Shown here piece after piece: positions 53,363 through 63,151 of a stretch of 64,000 nucleotides of DNA. A program made the translations under genes and the position numbers. The DNA is from Gracilariopsis chorda (Eukaryota > Rhodophyta > Florideophyceae > Gracilariales > Gracilariaceae), in contig NBIV01000024.1 in NCBI GenBank assembly GCA_003194525.1, positions 248,001 to 312,000 of the forward strand, given 5' to 3'. How positions within the stretch are numbered: the stretch's first letter is position 1; each line of letters starts with the position of its first letter. The notes under the pieces were generated by a model. It saw nothing but the letters and a program-made list of their open reading frames with translations, was not told the DNA's origin and made no database searches.

Positions 53363-55537
53363 ATGTCGAGAAATCCCTCCGACGCGGAGCCAGTGGTTAC
53401 GCGTAGTCGCTCCCGCGACAACGCGGACACTTCCGAAGTTCGGTTCGTACCCCGTATCCCTATACGGACAAGTTCCAGCCGTGCTGGCGCCGCTTCATCG
53501 CGGAATGATACCCCCGACCGGGAACCCCGGAACCTCCTTTTGCCCTCGTTATCACCCCCGCAGGGGAATGCAGCATCGACTCCGGCTGTTGCCGCAGTGC
53601 CCCAGGCACCCCGGCCTGCTCCCGCTGTCGCGGCTTCAAGCCCCCGTGGAACGGGCGATAACACCCCCCAGGGGACTTCCCTGGAATCCCAGGTCCGCGC
53701 TCTGTGGACCGCCCATGACACCCTTGTAGGGGAACTAAAATCCCTCCAAGAGGTGGTCTCGGCAACCCCCGTAAAGGAGGTCGCCGAGGAGCTCCGTATT
53801 TTACGGTCTGACGTCAACTCCGTGTTGGAGAGTTTGGGACAACCCGCCGCCTTCATCGAAGGAGTTGAAGCCCGATTTGATCGGATTGGTGCCCGCCTGG
53901 AGACGCTGGAGCAGTTCGTCCTCATGGACAAACCATCCCCGGGTGATCCGGTAAACGAGGCATCGCACAACGACCAGCTTGCTGGGAAGAAGAAACGCCG
54001 TCACCGACGGAAACATCACCGAAAATATTCGGACTCCGATTCTTCGACATCGTCGGACTCACCCCGAAACCATTCGGTTAGCTCGAGCTCCTCGGACTCC
54101 GACTCGGAGGACGAGAAGCGAGGCTACTCCTCCCGCTCGAAGCGGTCATCGGCCACTGAAGGTGTGGTCCGAACCCGCCAGAAGGGGAGAAGACACCCCG
54201 GTCTCCGGGAATTGAAACCGACAAACCCGGATTACCGGAAGCTTTTATCATACCGGTACTACCGGCTTGAAGATTCGTCACTTGGACGTACGCCCCGTGG
54301 TACGGGAAAGGTGCGAGAATGCATTAAGCGAATGCAGCTCTCGCTCCGCAACCAGTATTTTACTGGAGAGGACCCAGTCCTAGTACTGGATTTCCTATCC
54401 CGCTTTGTAGCGGAGGCCGATATCCTCGGTATGAATGAGGGACAAGCCTATTTGGCTTTACCGTATTTCTTACGGGGAGTGGCCGAGGACCAATACACCT
54501 CGGTCCGAGGATCTTCTCGCGCCTCCGAGGGAGGAGTTACTTGCTGGCCGGAGGCTGTGCAGTATCTTCTGCGCTCCTACGCCACCAACACCGCTATTCA
54601 GCAGGCTATCCTCGCTTTGCGAGATACACGCCAGCGTGCTGGAGAGACCGAGACCGATTACTCGGTGCGCCTTAACAAGGCTTTCCACATATGTGGTAAC
54701 GTATACCCCGCTGGGGAGCGCAGTACCATGTTCATTGATGGTCTTGACCCGGCAATCCGGAGTTTAGTTACCCGTTATCGGGAGGACAAGCGAAGGATCA
54801 CCTACCTCGAGCTGGTCCAACACGCTCGAGCGGAAGGGGATGCACTTCGTGCAAGAACTCCGAACAATCGGTCTAAATCCGCCAAGGCGTTGTTGCTGGA
54901 AAGCGAAGCTTCCTCTCTCCCGCTCACCGCGGATGGGAACCCTGGACAGGGATTTGATACCGTGCATTTAGCGCAGGGGGATGGTGTGTCGATACCCACC
55001 AGTGAGTTACCGTCAACGACGGAGATGACCCATGATACGGGAACAGAAGATCCCGTTCTATACGGTGGTAACAGTCGGGTTCAACCCCAACGACTCCCAT
55101 TTTCAAACGGTCAATCCCGTTATCAACGGCCTGGATGGACTGACACCCGCCCTGCGGTTCGCTTCTCCGATACTCGGAATAATAATCCGCGTGTCGCGGT
55201 GCTGGCTCTCATTTGCCACCTGTGCTACGCCCATGGCCATACCTCTCCTCAGTGTATTTGTTCACTGAAGGATATGGCCAAGGTGGTGGCAAATTATGAG
55301 GCCCTCACTCCAGAGGAGAAACGTTCCGTCCCGACGGCTTCCTACCTCCGTGCTAAAACGGACTTTTCTCACGCCCTACCACAGACCCCGCGTGCGCGGC
55401 AAGCTTCATACACCCCGATTCGGGAGATCACGCAACCATCCGTTGCAACCCCCGCTTATGCGGATAGAAACCCCCGTCAACGGGATGAAGCACTCGTTGT
55501 CGAGGAAACCAACCCACCGCCGAAGGCGGAAAACTAA
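53363..55537 (+). CDS. gag: Gag polyprotein of the chromovirus
   Basis: 724 residues from ATG 53363. N-terminal third disordered and Pro/Arg-rich; residues about 140-180 form a coiled coil (ELRILRSDVNSVLESLG, EARFDRIGARLETLEQFV). A basic stretch (GKKKRRHRRKHHRKY) and a Ser/Asp run follow. The retrotransposon capsid-like region is at about 310-490 (RNQYFTGEDPVLVLDFLSRF, YALRSYATN-type helix, ALRDTRQRAGETETDYSVRL). One zinc knuckle, CHLCYAHGHTSPQC, sits at 618-631 (CX2CX4HX4C). Ends AEN-stop at 55535-55537; pol overlaps in the -1 frame. Confidence 0.93.
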   Translation: MSRNPSDAEPVVTRSRSRDNADTSEVRFVPRIPIRTSSSRAGAASSRNDTPDREPRNLLLPSLSPPQGNAASTPAVAAVPQAPRPAPAVAASSPRGTGDNTPQGTSLESQVRALWTAHDTLVGELKSLQEVVSATPVKEVAEELRILRSDVNSVLESLGQPAAFIEGVEARFDRIGARLETLEQFVLMDKPSPGDPVNEASHNDQLAGKKKRRHRRKHHRKYSDSDSSTSSDSPRNHSVSSSSSDSDSEDEKRGYSSRSKRSSATEGVVRTRQKGRRHPGLRELKPTNPDYRKLLSYRYYRLEDSSLGRTPRGTGKVRECIKRMQLSLRNQYFTGEDPVLVLDFLSRFVAEADILGMNEGQAYLALPYFLRGVAEDQYTSVRGSSRASEGGVTCWPEAVQYLLRSYATNTAIQQAILALRDTRQRAGETETDYSVRLNKAFHICGNVYPAGERSTMFIDGLDPAIRSLVTRYREDKRRITYLELVQHARAEGDALRARTPNNRSKSAKALLLESEASSLPLTADGNPGQGFDTVHLAQGDGVSIPTSELPSTTEMTHDTGTEDPVLYGGNSRVQPQRLPFSNGQSRYQRPGWTDTRPAVRFSDTRNNNPRVAVLALICHLCYAHGHTSPQCICSLKDMAKVVANYEALTPEEKRSVPTASYLRAKTDFSHALPQTPRARQASYTPIREITQPSVATPAYADRNPRQRDEALVVEETNPPPKAEN
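55489..55537 (+). other. gag-pol overlap, candidate -1 frameshift region
   Basis: The pol frame opens after a TGA at 55486-55488 and overlaps gag by 49 nt in the -1 register, with no ATG before the protease. The last gag codons are GCG GAA AAC TAA. The GGAAAAC immediately before the stop is only a partial match to the X XXY YYZ slippery rule (A-site AAC to AAA is allowed, P-site GAA to GGA is poor). Hairpins follow (for example TCCCC TTT GGGA at about 55548). Mechanism unproven. Confidence 0.5.
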
Positions 55538-58500
55538 CTGAGGGAGTCTCCCCTTTGGGAGAGGCGTCCTCAAAAACGAGGCTGTTGGCGCCCGAGGCGT
55601 CCTCGCCTCGCTCCCCGGTGAAAGTCCTCTCGAGGAAAGACACCGCTGACGCGGACTCTGCGCACCTCGGTGTGTTGCGTCGCCCGTGGATACGGAGTAA
55701 AAATCCCCGGATTCCCGGTAGAGTCTTGGTCTTGGCCAAGCGCAATTATAAGGTCTATGCCGACCTTGGCCTTGACCCCCAGTTTATGGTGAGGTTTCTC
55801 ACCGTCCTGGATACAGGTGCAGGCCCCAACTTTGTCGTGGAATCATTGTTACCCCCGCTTGTGCGGTCGCGTATCCGCTCTGACGCGGTCCCCGACATTT
55901 CGGATGCGAACAACAATCCGTTACAAACGGTGGGCACAGTGGACCTCGTCGTGAGACTTGGTACATCTGTGGTGAAGTTGGACTTCATCGTTTGCCGTTC
56001 ACTGGCAGCACCAGTCATACTGGGATGTGATTACTGCGACAGATTTGTCGACGCAATCAGGCCCCGCCTCAGGCGTGTAGAACTTGACGACGGATCGTCG
56101 GTTCCGATTGTTCGCCGCCCGCTAAAGCGGTCCTCTCGGAAACAAGTTCCGCTCCCTGCTGCGCAGGAACCACCGCCCGCGTCCCGCGAGTCCACCAAGC
56201 TCCGCGTCGCTGCCTCGGTTTCTATACCGGCTGAGTCCCAAGTCTGGGTACAGGTAAATTCCCGTCAACACGGTCTTCGGGTTATACAACCCCTCGCCTC
56301 GTTGTACGAGAAATCCCAGCTGGCGCTGGCTAATGGAATTGTCTCCATTTCCCCGGATGTTCCTTTCCGGATATTGGTTGCCAACCTTGGCAAACACCCC
56401 CAGTATCTGGTCAAACACCAAGTAATTGGGAGTGTAACCCCCCATCCTATGGGAATGCTGCCAACGAAGATGACAGCCGCCGATGTACTCGGAGTTACCA
56501 CCTCTTCTGAGGAGTTCACCCCGCCGTCCAAAGACGTCAAGTCTAAGGAGGGGGAGGAAACCGCTACTTCAGCGTCGAACATACCGAGTAACTCGGAATT
56601 GCGAGCCACACCTGTTCCACAGGACAATGCTCCATCGAACAACGACCGGATTGATCCGGAAAAAGCACTTGAAGCGCTGGACGTTAGCCACATGCCAGAG
56701 TCGCACCGCCACAAACTCCGTACCATGTTAAGGGAATTCACCACAATATGGGATGGCTCGCTTGGCGAGATTAATGCAACGGAACACCGGATCGATTTAA
56801 TCCCCGGTGCGCGACCGGTTGCACAACCCCCTTACAGGGCAGGTCCGAAAGCTCGGGAAGAGGAGCAGTCCCAGGTGGACAAGATGCTCCGCGCAGGTGT
56901 GATTGAGCCCGCTCAATCGCCCTGGGCATCCCCAGTTGTACTGGATTTAAAGGCTGACGGAACCTGGAGGTTCTGTGTCGACTACCGCCGGCTCAATGCC
57001 GTGACTGTTAGGGACACGTACCCCATCCCTCGTATGGACGAGTGCATTGACTCCCTTGGAGACGCCACCGTGTTCACGGCCCTTGATGCCAATTGGGGAT
57101 ATTGGCAAGTACCTGTCAGACAGGAGGATCGCGACAAAACCGCATTCACCTGCCATGCAGGAACGTACCGCTTCAAGCGGATGCCATTTGGGTTAACCAA
57201 CGCCCCCGCCACCTTTCAGCGTGCAGTAGATATTCTACTCAACCGCTTTAAGTGGCGGAGTTGTCTGGTCTACCTTGATGATATTATCATCTTCTCCAAC
57301 TCGTTGGACGACCATCTCACTCACGTCCGAGACGTGCTGACCGTACTCCGCGATGCGGGAATTACCCTCAAGTTGAGGAAATGCGAGTTTTTCACAGATA
57401 CTGTGAAGTATCTGGGTCACATTATCCGTCCTGGACGGTTAGCGATCGAGAAAGCTCGAGTCAAATCCCTCGTTGAGGCGAAAGAACCCCGTACTCAAAC
57501 GGAACTGCGCTCCTTTCTGGGGCTGGTCAACGTCTATCGACGGTTTATCCCGAACTTTTCGGATACTGCAGCACCCCTGAACGCGTTGTTGCGAAAGGGG
57601 AACCCCCCAAAACTGGGAACATTTACGCCCGAGCAATCGGAAGCTTTTAACTCCTTAAAGGAGGCTGTCACATCAGCACCAATCCTACATCTCCCAAAAC
57701 TTGGGTTGCCATACTCCGTAGATACGGACTCGAGCGACTACCAAGTCGGGTGTGCTCTTTTTCAAACCACCCCCGAGGGGGAACGACATCCAATTGGTTA
57801 TTGGTCACGTTCGCTCAATGTTCATGAGCGGAACTACTCCGTATCGGAGAAAGAGTGCCTCGCCGTCGTATGGGCGATGACCACTCTGCGCCCCTACCTT
57901 ATGGGAATTCACTTCACCGTGTACACGGATCATTCCTCATTGAGGTGGTTGATGAATATCTCCGACCCGTCGGGACGCCTCATGCGCTGGAGACTCCGCC
58001 TCGCGGAATATGACTTTCAAGTCATTTATAAAAAGGGTGCGCAGAACACTCAGGCCGACGCTTTATCGCGGTTACCCACAAGTGGGGAAGCACTCCCAAC
58101 GGAGGATGATGAAGTCCCATGCTTCATGGCTATAGACCCGGATGATCCGGAACATGCCGTCGAGGCTAGGCCAGAAACCTGGGACGAGGAAGCTGATTTT
58201 GACGAACTACTCGCATCGCGAGATAAATCTGAGAACCCGTTACCGGGAAACTTTGTACCGGTATCACCGGAAGAAATGATCCGAGAACAATTCGGCGACC
58301 CATTCTGTACGAGAATTCGTGCCCGTATCAACGGTGGTGAAGATCTCCCTTTCGGGGTAAACGACAAAGGCTACCTCGTAAGAAAGGTCGAAGCCCGCCC
58401 ACAGATTGTGGTACCACATTCCCTGCAATCGCGGGTGTTACATCTATCACACTACGCCCCCATTGGAGGTCACCCAGGTGGGAGGAAACTCTACCTAACC

Positions 58501-61116
58501 CTGCGAAGGGATTTCTATTGGCCCGCAATGGCGGTGGATTGCTACGCAACTGTGCGGTTTTGTAGCGAATGCGCGAAGAATCGCGTCAAACTCCGCAAAA
58601 ATGCGAAGAAGATGAAACTATTCCCCGCAAGGGCGCCGCTCGAGTTTATCGCGATCGATATTCTCGGACCATTACTCACCACGAAACGTGGAAACAAGTT
58701 TCTACTTGTCATTACCGACCGCTTTTCTAAGCTGGTACGGACTGTCCCTCTTCGGAGGATAACCGCTCTCACGGTGGCCCAGGCTCTGGTGACGCACTGG
58801 ATTTTTGTCTACGGTCCCCCTGTAGAGGTGCTCTCTGACAACGGGAAGCAGTTCGTGAGCAAGTTCTTCCAGGATGTTTGTCGCATCCTGGATGTCAAGA
58901 ACTTGTTCACGACTACCTACCACCCCCAGTGTAATGGGCAAGTTGAACGGTTTAACCGGACGTTACTCGCGGCGTTACGTTCCTACGTCGCTGACCACCC
59001 AACGAATTGGGATCTCTACGCTGATGCGGTAACCTACGCGTACAATACGCAGGTACACCGGACTACCGGAGTTTCGCCATTCGAGTTAGTTCTATCTAGA
59101 ACACCCCCGCCTGTGGCGCTGGAACCCCAAGCTACCTTGGACAATTTCCCATCTGTGGGTATCTACCGGCAGCAATGGAAGCGATGGCTTTCCCAGCTGG
59201 TCCCCGCTGCGCGGAAGTCTATGGCACGGGCCCAAGCCGCTTACAAGCGGGATTTTGACGCTCGCGTGCGAGGAAAACCATCCCCGATTCGGGCAAATAA
59301 CTACGTCTTCATCAGGAAGGAATACTACAACCCGGAACGGGAGAAGCGTCACAAACTCTCGCCTGTGGCGGATGGACCCTTCAAGGTGATCTCTGTTAAC
59401 ACCGACACTGTCGTGGTAGAGATGGGGGACACGCACGAACGGATTTCCCGTGATCGTGTTGTCCTCGCCCCTCCTCCCTCGTCAGAGGTAGTCCTGGATC
59501 CAGGCAACCCCGTTTCTACGGACTCCGCTACACCGGAACAATCCGGGAGTACTAGACCTACGGTACTACCACACCCCAGCCGGGGACTCTCAGACCTACC
59601 GACTCTGTCGGACTCACCGGCTCAGCCGGGTAATTCGGGCCCCTCAGCGCCCGCCCCTACCACGTCTGCCCCACTGGCGCGCATCTATACCCGCCAGGCG
59701 GGGAATGTTATCCCTTATCCCGCCGCTCCGTCTAAGGAGGGGGAGGAGAACACTCGTTTTCGAGGAACGATATCACCGTCGCAACGGGAAACACACCGTA
59801 ACATACGGAACACTGACCGTGGAGCACGGAGTATGTCACGCGACACTAATCCCCCGTTCCCGGGCAGTGCTGTGCAACAGGAATCAGACGCACAGGCCCT
59901 GCAAAAGCGGCAAATACACCGTTTGTCCCGGAAAAACGAGAAGCCTCACTCCAATACCGCAGCAGCGGAAAGGCAATCGCCCGATGCCTCGAAGCCGCCG
60001 TTGGCGGAAGTCCCCGCGGAAGCGGTTCAATCAGGTCGATTAGACCCGCGCCCTGCGGAGAAGGGGCGCCCAGATACGCCGGCCTCACAGGGGAATACCC
60101 ACACCCCTCTTGGGGAAAAAGGCGGCCAAGCTGCAGTCGAAGCTTTAAGCCCTGGCTCGCAAGCACCGGAAACGCCTCCCGTCGTTGACGGAATCAAAGC
60201 CCCCGCTACGGGGAATAATTTGCGCCAACCCCCGCATCGCTGCGGCGAAGAACCGAGGAACTCGGGAATAACGCGCGCCATCGCACGCTCGAAACCGGTC
60301 GTACCGGACGCTGCTCCTCCTCACGGAGATGGTGCACTGCGCTCAGCGGCAATTCCCCTGAAAAGGGTGTCATCGGCACCTGCCCGGAACCCCCCAGAGG
60401 GGAATTTTGACCAAAATACCGGTGTACCGGAGTTAGCCCCAGGCAACCCGTCAGTAGCCGGGGACACCACGGCATCGCCGGAACGTATGGTGCAGAGCGC
60501 TCGTGCGCCTGGCAGGGAGGCGGTTTGCCACCCAATCACCGTGTCGCACGGGACCCCCCAGGGGATTGTGGAAATGCCGATCCCGCAGGAGCGGTCATCT
60601 TCCCGCAAACTCGCGGTTCGTGCGCTCAACCGCGAAGGCGGAACCCAAGTCCCCCGCCGACTGGCGGTTCGCCCGGCCTACCGTGAAGACGAAAACAACG
60701 ACACCCCTCTGGGGAACGACTTGCCGGTGAAAACCGTGGCACCACACACCCTCTTGAGGGATATTTTCCCGCATGAGCAGCGGCCACTAGGACAGCGCAC
60801 GGCAACGTCGGAGTTATCGCCGAACACCCTGCTAAGGGACATTATACCGCACCGCGGGCAACCCTCGCCAGGGATTACAACCACCACCCGGCACGGCCGG
60901 CAGGTCTACGAACGAGAGTTCGTAGTAGACCGACTTGTCGGACACACCTGGGACCAGGAGGGTATTCTACAATACCGCGTCCGCTGGTACGGGTACGACC
61001 CCAGTGGGGATACGTGGGAGCCAATGGAACACCTCCCACGGTCGCAGGTCGTGCGATACCACCGTCAAACGGGAACTGCAGCTCCAGCCACGCTGGTAAA
61101 TGCCCAAGTTGGGTAA
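55489..61116 (+). CDS. pol: Pol polyprotein (PR-RT-RH-IN-linker-chromodomain)
   Basis: About 1,875 codons; residue numbers are from 55555. Aspartic protease VLDTGAGPNF with DTG at 86-88. RT: WRFCVDYRRLNAVTVRDTYP, FGLTNAPATFQRAVDILL, YLDD at 573. RNase H: SVDTDSSDYQVGCAL (about 720) and YTDHSSLRWL. Integrase: HHCC zinc finger with HLSHYAPIGGHPGGRK and CSECAKN, then the D,D-E core (AIDILGPL Asp1035, LSDNGKQFVSKFF, NGQVERFNRTL). Unusually, about 490 residues of Pro/Ser/Arg-rich linker (about 1290-1780) separate integrase from the chromodomain at 1785-1838 (EFVVDRLVGHTWDQEGILQY, RVRWYGYDPSGDTWEPMEHL). A chromodomain usually targets integration to methylated-histone chromatin. No lesions. Confidence 0.95.
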   Translation, partial: STRCRGNQPTAEGGKLTEGVSPLGEASSKTRLLAPEASSPRSPVKVLSRKDTADADSAHLGVLRRPWIRSKNPRIPGRVLVLAKRNYKVYADLGLDPQFMVRFLTVLDTGAGPNFVVESLLPPLVRSRIRSDAVPDISDANNNPLQTVGTVDLVVRLGTSVVKLDFIVCRSLAAPVILGCDYCDRFVDAIRPRLRRVELDDGSSVPIVRRPLKRSSRKQVPLPAAQEPPPASRESTKLRVAASVSIPAESQVWVQVNSRQHGLRVIQPLASLYEKSQLALANGIVSISPDVPFRILVANLGKHPQYLVKHQVIGSVTPHPMGMLPTKMTAADVLGVTTSSEEFTPPSKDVKSKEGEETATSASNIPSNSELRATPVPQDNAPSNNDRIDPEKALEALDVSHMPESHRHKLRTMLREFTTIWDGSLGEINATEHRIDLIPGARPVAQPPYRAGPKAREEEQSQVDKMLRAGVIEPAQSPWASPVVLDLKADGTWRFCVDYRRLNAVTVRDTYPIPRMDECIDSLGDATVFTALDANWGYWQVPVRQEDRDKTAFTCHAGTYRFKRMPFGLTNAPATFQRAVDILLNRFKWRSCLVYLDDIIIFSNSLDDHLTHVRDVLTVLRDAGITLKLRKCEFFTDTVKYLGHIIRPGRLAIEKARVKSLVEAKEPRTQTELRSFLGLVNVYRRFIPNFSDTAAPLNALLRKGNPPKLGTFTPEQSEAFNSLKEAVTSAPILHLPKLGLPYSVDTDSSDYQVGCALFQTTPEGERHPIGYWSRSLNVHERNYSVSEKECLAVVWAMTTLRPYLMGIHFTVYTDHSSLRWLMNISDPSGRLMRWRLRLAEYDFQVIYKKGAQNTQADALSRLPTSGEALPTEDDEVPCFMAIDPDDPEHAVEARPETWDEEADFDELLASRDKSENPLPGNFVPVSPEEMIREQFGDPFCTRIRARINGGEDLPFGVNDKGYLVRKVEARPQIVVPHSLQSRVLHLSHYAPIGGHPGGRKLYLTLRRDFYWPAMAVDCYATVRFCSECAKNRVKLRKNAKKMKLFPARAPLEFIAIDILGPLLTTKRGNKFLLVITDRFSKLVRTVPLRRITALTVAQALVTHWIFVYGPPVEVLSDNGKQFVSKFFQDVCRILDVKNLFTTTYHPQCNGQVERFNRTLLAALRSYVADHPTNWDLYADAVTYAYNTQVHRTTGVSPFELVLSRTPPPVALEPQATLDNFPSVGIYRQQWKRWLSQLVPAARKSMARAQAAYKRDFDARVRGKPSPIRANNYVFIRKEYYNPEREKRHKLSPVADGPFKVISVNTDTVVVEMGDTHERISRDRVVLAPPPSSEVVLDPGNPVSTDSATPEQSGSTRPTVLPHPSRGLSDLPTLSDSPAQPGNSGPSAPAPTTSAPLARIYTRQAGNVIPYPAAPSKEGEENTRFRGTISPSQRETHRNIRNTDRGARSMSRDTNPPFPGSAVQQESDAQALQKRQIHRLSRKNEKPHSNTAAAERQSPDASKPPLAEVPAEAVQSGRLDPRPAEKGRPDTPASQGNTHTPLGEKGGQAAVEALSPGSQAPETPPVVDGIKAPATGNNLRQPPHRCGEEPRNSGITRAIARSKPVVPDAAPPHGDGALRSAAIPLKRVSSAPARNPPEGNFDQNTGVPELAPGNPSVAGDTTASPERMVQSARAPGREAVCHPITVSHGTPQGIVEMPIPQERSSSRKLAVRALNREGGTQVPRRLAVRPAYREDENNDTPLGNDLPVKTVAPHTLLRDIFPHEQRPLGQRTATSELSPNTLLRDIIPHRGQPSPGITTTTRHGRQVYEREFVVDRLVGHTWDQEGILQYRVRWYGYDPSGDTWEPMEHLPRSQVVRYHRQTGTAAPATLVNAQVG

Positions 61117-61307
61117 CGTTGCCGCGCGAGCGGAGAGCGAAAGGAAAGGATAACAAGACAAGGTCCGTCGAAGACGGGGAACTCAACCGAGAAGCACCGT
61201 TCTAAACGGGAAAGTTTATTCAAGGGAGCAGCTAGCTCCCCACAATACTACACTACACTAACTGGCATAGCCAGGGAAAGAAGAACCAGGAAACTGGACT
61301 AGAGGTT

Positions 61308-63095
61308 TCACTCACCCCCATCGTCCGGGGCGTAACCCCCAGCAAGGCGGTAGGCCAACGCGTCCGCCATGGTGGTGACATCCCCCGATACCTCGGCAGC
61401 GCTAAGACCGGCACCCCGGAGGAAACGTGCGATGATTTCGTTTTCATTCGCCGTCACCCCGCTGGGGATAGAAGGTCCGGCACTTGCCGTTGAAGGGTCA
61501 GCAGCCGGCTCGGCCGGAGATACCCCCTCTGGGACAGCTTCCGCGCTAGCGCCGGTTTCCTCTACGTCCATCTCCCCGGGTTCTTCCGGTTCGTTATCGA
61601 CCATTGGGTCATCCCTGCCGTATGCGCGGTAGTAGTCGTCAGAATCGACGTACCCCACCGGGTGGTCTTCCGGCACATGCCGGGGCGTATCGCGAAGCTC
61701 TCGCGCCTCCTCGGAGGAAATTTCCCGGAACTCCCAGGGGTCGAAGTAGATAAAATCCCCCGCAAGGGCGGTGTTTCTACCGAGTCCCGGACCACCGGTG
61801 TTACCGCTGCCGCCATCCAGACGACCGCTTTGCTCCAGCGGGACCTCACTCCAGCTAACGCTGTCGATGTACCCAAGTAATTGGAGGACCTCTTCATTGT
61901 TGGCCTGGCCCCCAAGGGGGATGCGAAGATCCAGGTTTCGGATCGCTGCCCGCACACGCGGTTGAAGGAACCAGAGACGATACTGGTCGTACGCCTCGTT
62001 GAGGATATAAGCCGCACTGCGGGCCGCCCACTCCGTAACCACTACGGACCACAACCCCGACCGGGGATCCTGCATGAGCAGCGAACCGAGGTACGTAAGT
62101 ACCGGCGGGAGTTCTATGTAGCACCCCCGGCAGGCTTCATGGAAGCGCCACCACTCGGGGAGTGCTACATACCGACCTAGTCGGTGAGGCGGCGCAATCC
62201 GCTCTATCTCCACGTTCTGATACGGGATAAAGTACCCGAATCGGGATCGCCAACGCCGCTCGTAGCGGATGAAGTTTTGGAGAAAGTTGGACCGGTATTG
62301 CCGGGGAAGGTACCTGAACTCCGCCCGAATAATCGGTCGCTCCCAGCAAAGGGCCTCTTGCCGCGCTGCGGGGAAATTCCTCCAAGCGAGGGTCTCGAGG
62401 CGGAACAGGTTCTCGCCGTACCCAATCTCCCCGCGAGTGCGGAAGTAGCTAACGTCGAAGCCAAACTCCGGTGGGACCGGTACATCGAATGGAGCCCGGC
62501 TCTGCCGTTGGTACGCCATCCGCGTCAACGCGGTCTGCGCCGCAGCGACGGTCTCGCCCGAGTTCCTTCGGAGGTGGTGACGCGGAATCGCAATCCGGTG
62601 ACGCCAATCCCACGATGTGGTGACTGCTCTGGGCAGATCCCCCGGAAGGGTGTCTGAACCATCCGCATAAGCGGCGACCAACCCCTCATTGAGGACAGCG
62701 ACCGGGTGAAACCACGGGGCAAGGCGCAGGCGCGACGCGTGATTCCGATTCATCGGGTTGAGCCCCACCAGGGTGTTGTAGGTTGGCCAGTTGGACACCG
62801 GAGTGGTTCCGGAGGACACCACCGAAGGTGGTAGTGCGAAGGGATGGTCGGCTGCAGCAGCCATATTCCCCGGTTGTACCGGATTTCGATCGCCCTGAGG
62901 CAGGGGAACTGACCGGAAACCGGTGGTGTACCGCCCGAGAAGTCTCGGCGGTTGGCTGTGGCTGTTGATATGGTTGTCGTCGTTCATTTGTCCCTTTTGG
63001 AGGGTGGCTGTTGTTGTCGTTTGTGTGCTTGATGACTCTGGTGCAGAGGGATTTACCGGAGAACCGGAGACAAAGCACGCGCTTTTATCACCCAT
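61308..63095 (-). CDS. Antisense ORF of the retrotransposon, 595 residues, unknown
   Basis: Opposite-strand frame between pol and the 3' LTR, ATG at 63093-63095 (57 bp from the LTR), stop at 61308, 191 bp from the pol stop. N-terminus Ser/Thr/Gln-rich; a compact central region (about 100-400) rich in Arg, Trp, Tyr and Phe (YFRTRGEIGYGENLFRLETL, FLQNFIRYERRWRSRFGYFI, YVALPEWWRFHEACRGCYIE); acidic Pro/Ser tail (NEPEEPGEMDVEETGASAEA) ending in a helical LAYRLAGGYAPDDGGE. No signal peptide, membrane segment or known domain. Length, ATG start, globular-looking core and lack of stops in a young element argue it is real. Extra antisense ORFs at this place are known in some plant gypsy elements; the role is unknown. 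Confidence 0.75.
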   Translation of the reverse strand: MGDKSACFVSGSPVNPSAPESSSTQTTTTATLQKGQMNDDNHINSHSQPPRLLGRYTTGFRSVPLPQGDRNPVQPGNMAAAADHPFALPPSVVSSGTTPVSNWPTYNTLVGLNPMNRNHASRLRLAPWFHPVAVLNEGLVAAYADGSDTLPGDLPRAVTTSWDWRHRIAIPRHHLRRNSGETVAAAQTALTRMAYQRQSRAPFDVPVPPEFGFDVSYFRTRGEIGYGENLFRLETLAWRNFPAARQEALCWERPIIRAEFRYLPRQYRSNFLQNFIRYERRWRSRFGYFIPYQNVEIERIAPPHRLGRYVALPEWWRFHEACRGCYIELPPVLTYLGSLLMQDPRSGLWSVVVTEWAARSAAYILNEAYDQYRLWFLQPRVRAAIRNLDLRIPLGGQANNEEVLQLLGYIDSVSWSEVPLEQSGRLDGGSGNTGGPGLGRNTALAGDFIYFDPWEFREISSEEARELRDTPRHVPEDHPVGYVDSDDYYRAYGRDDPMVDNEPEEPGEMDVEETGASAEAVPEGVSPAEPAADPSTASAGPSIPSGVTANENEIIARFLRGAGLSAAEVSGDVTTMADALAYRLAGGYAPDDGGE

Positions 63096-63139
63096 TTTCG
63101 TCTGGGAATCCTCCGCGCCCGCGGTCGTTTTCCCGTCTT

Positions 63140-63149
63140 AAGGGGGGGA
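63140..63149 (+). other. Polypurine tract
   Basis: AAGGGGGGGA two bases before the 3' LTR, the expected plus-strand priming site for reverse transcription. Confidence 0.85.
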
Positions 63150-63151
63150 TA

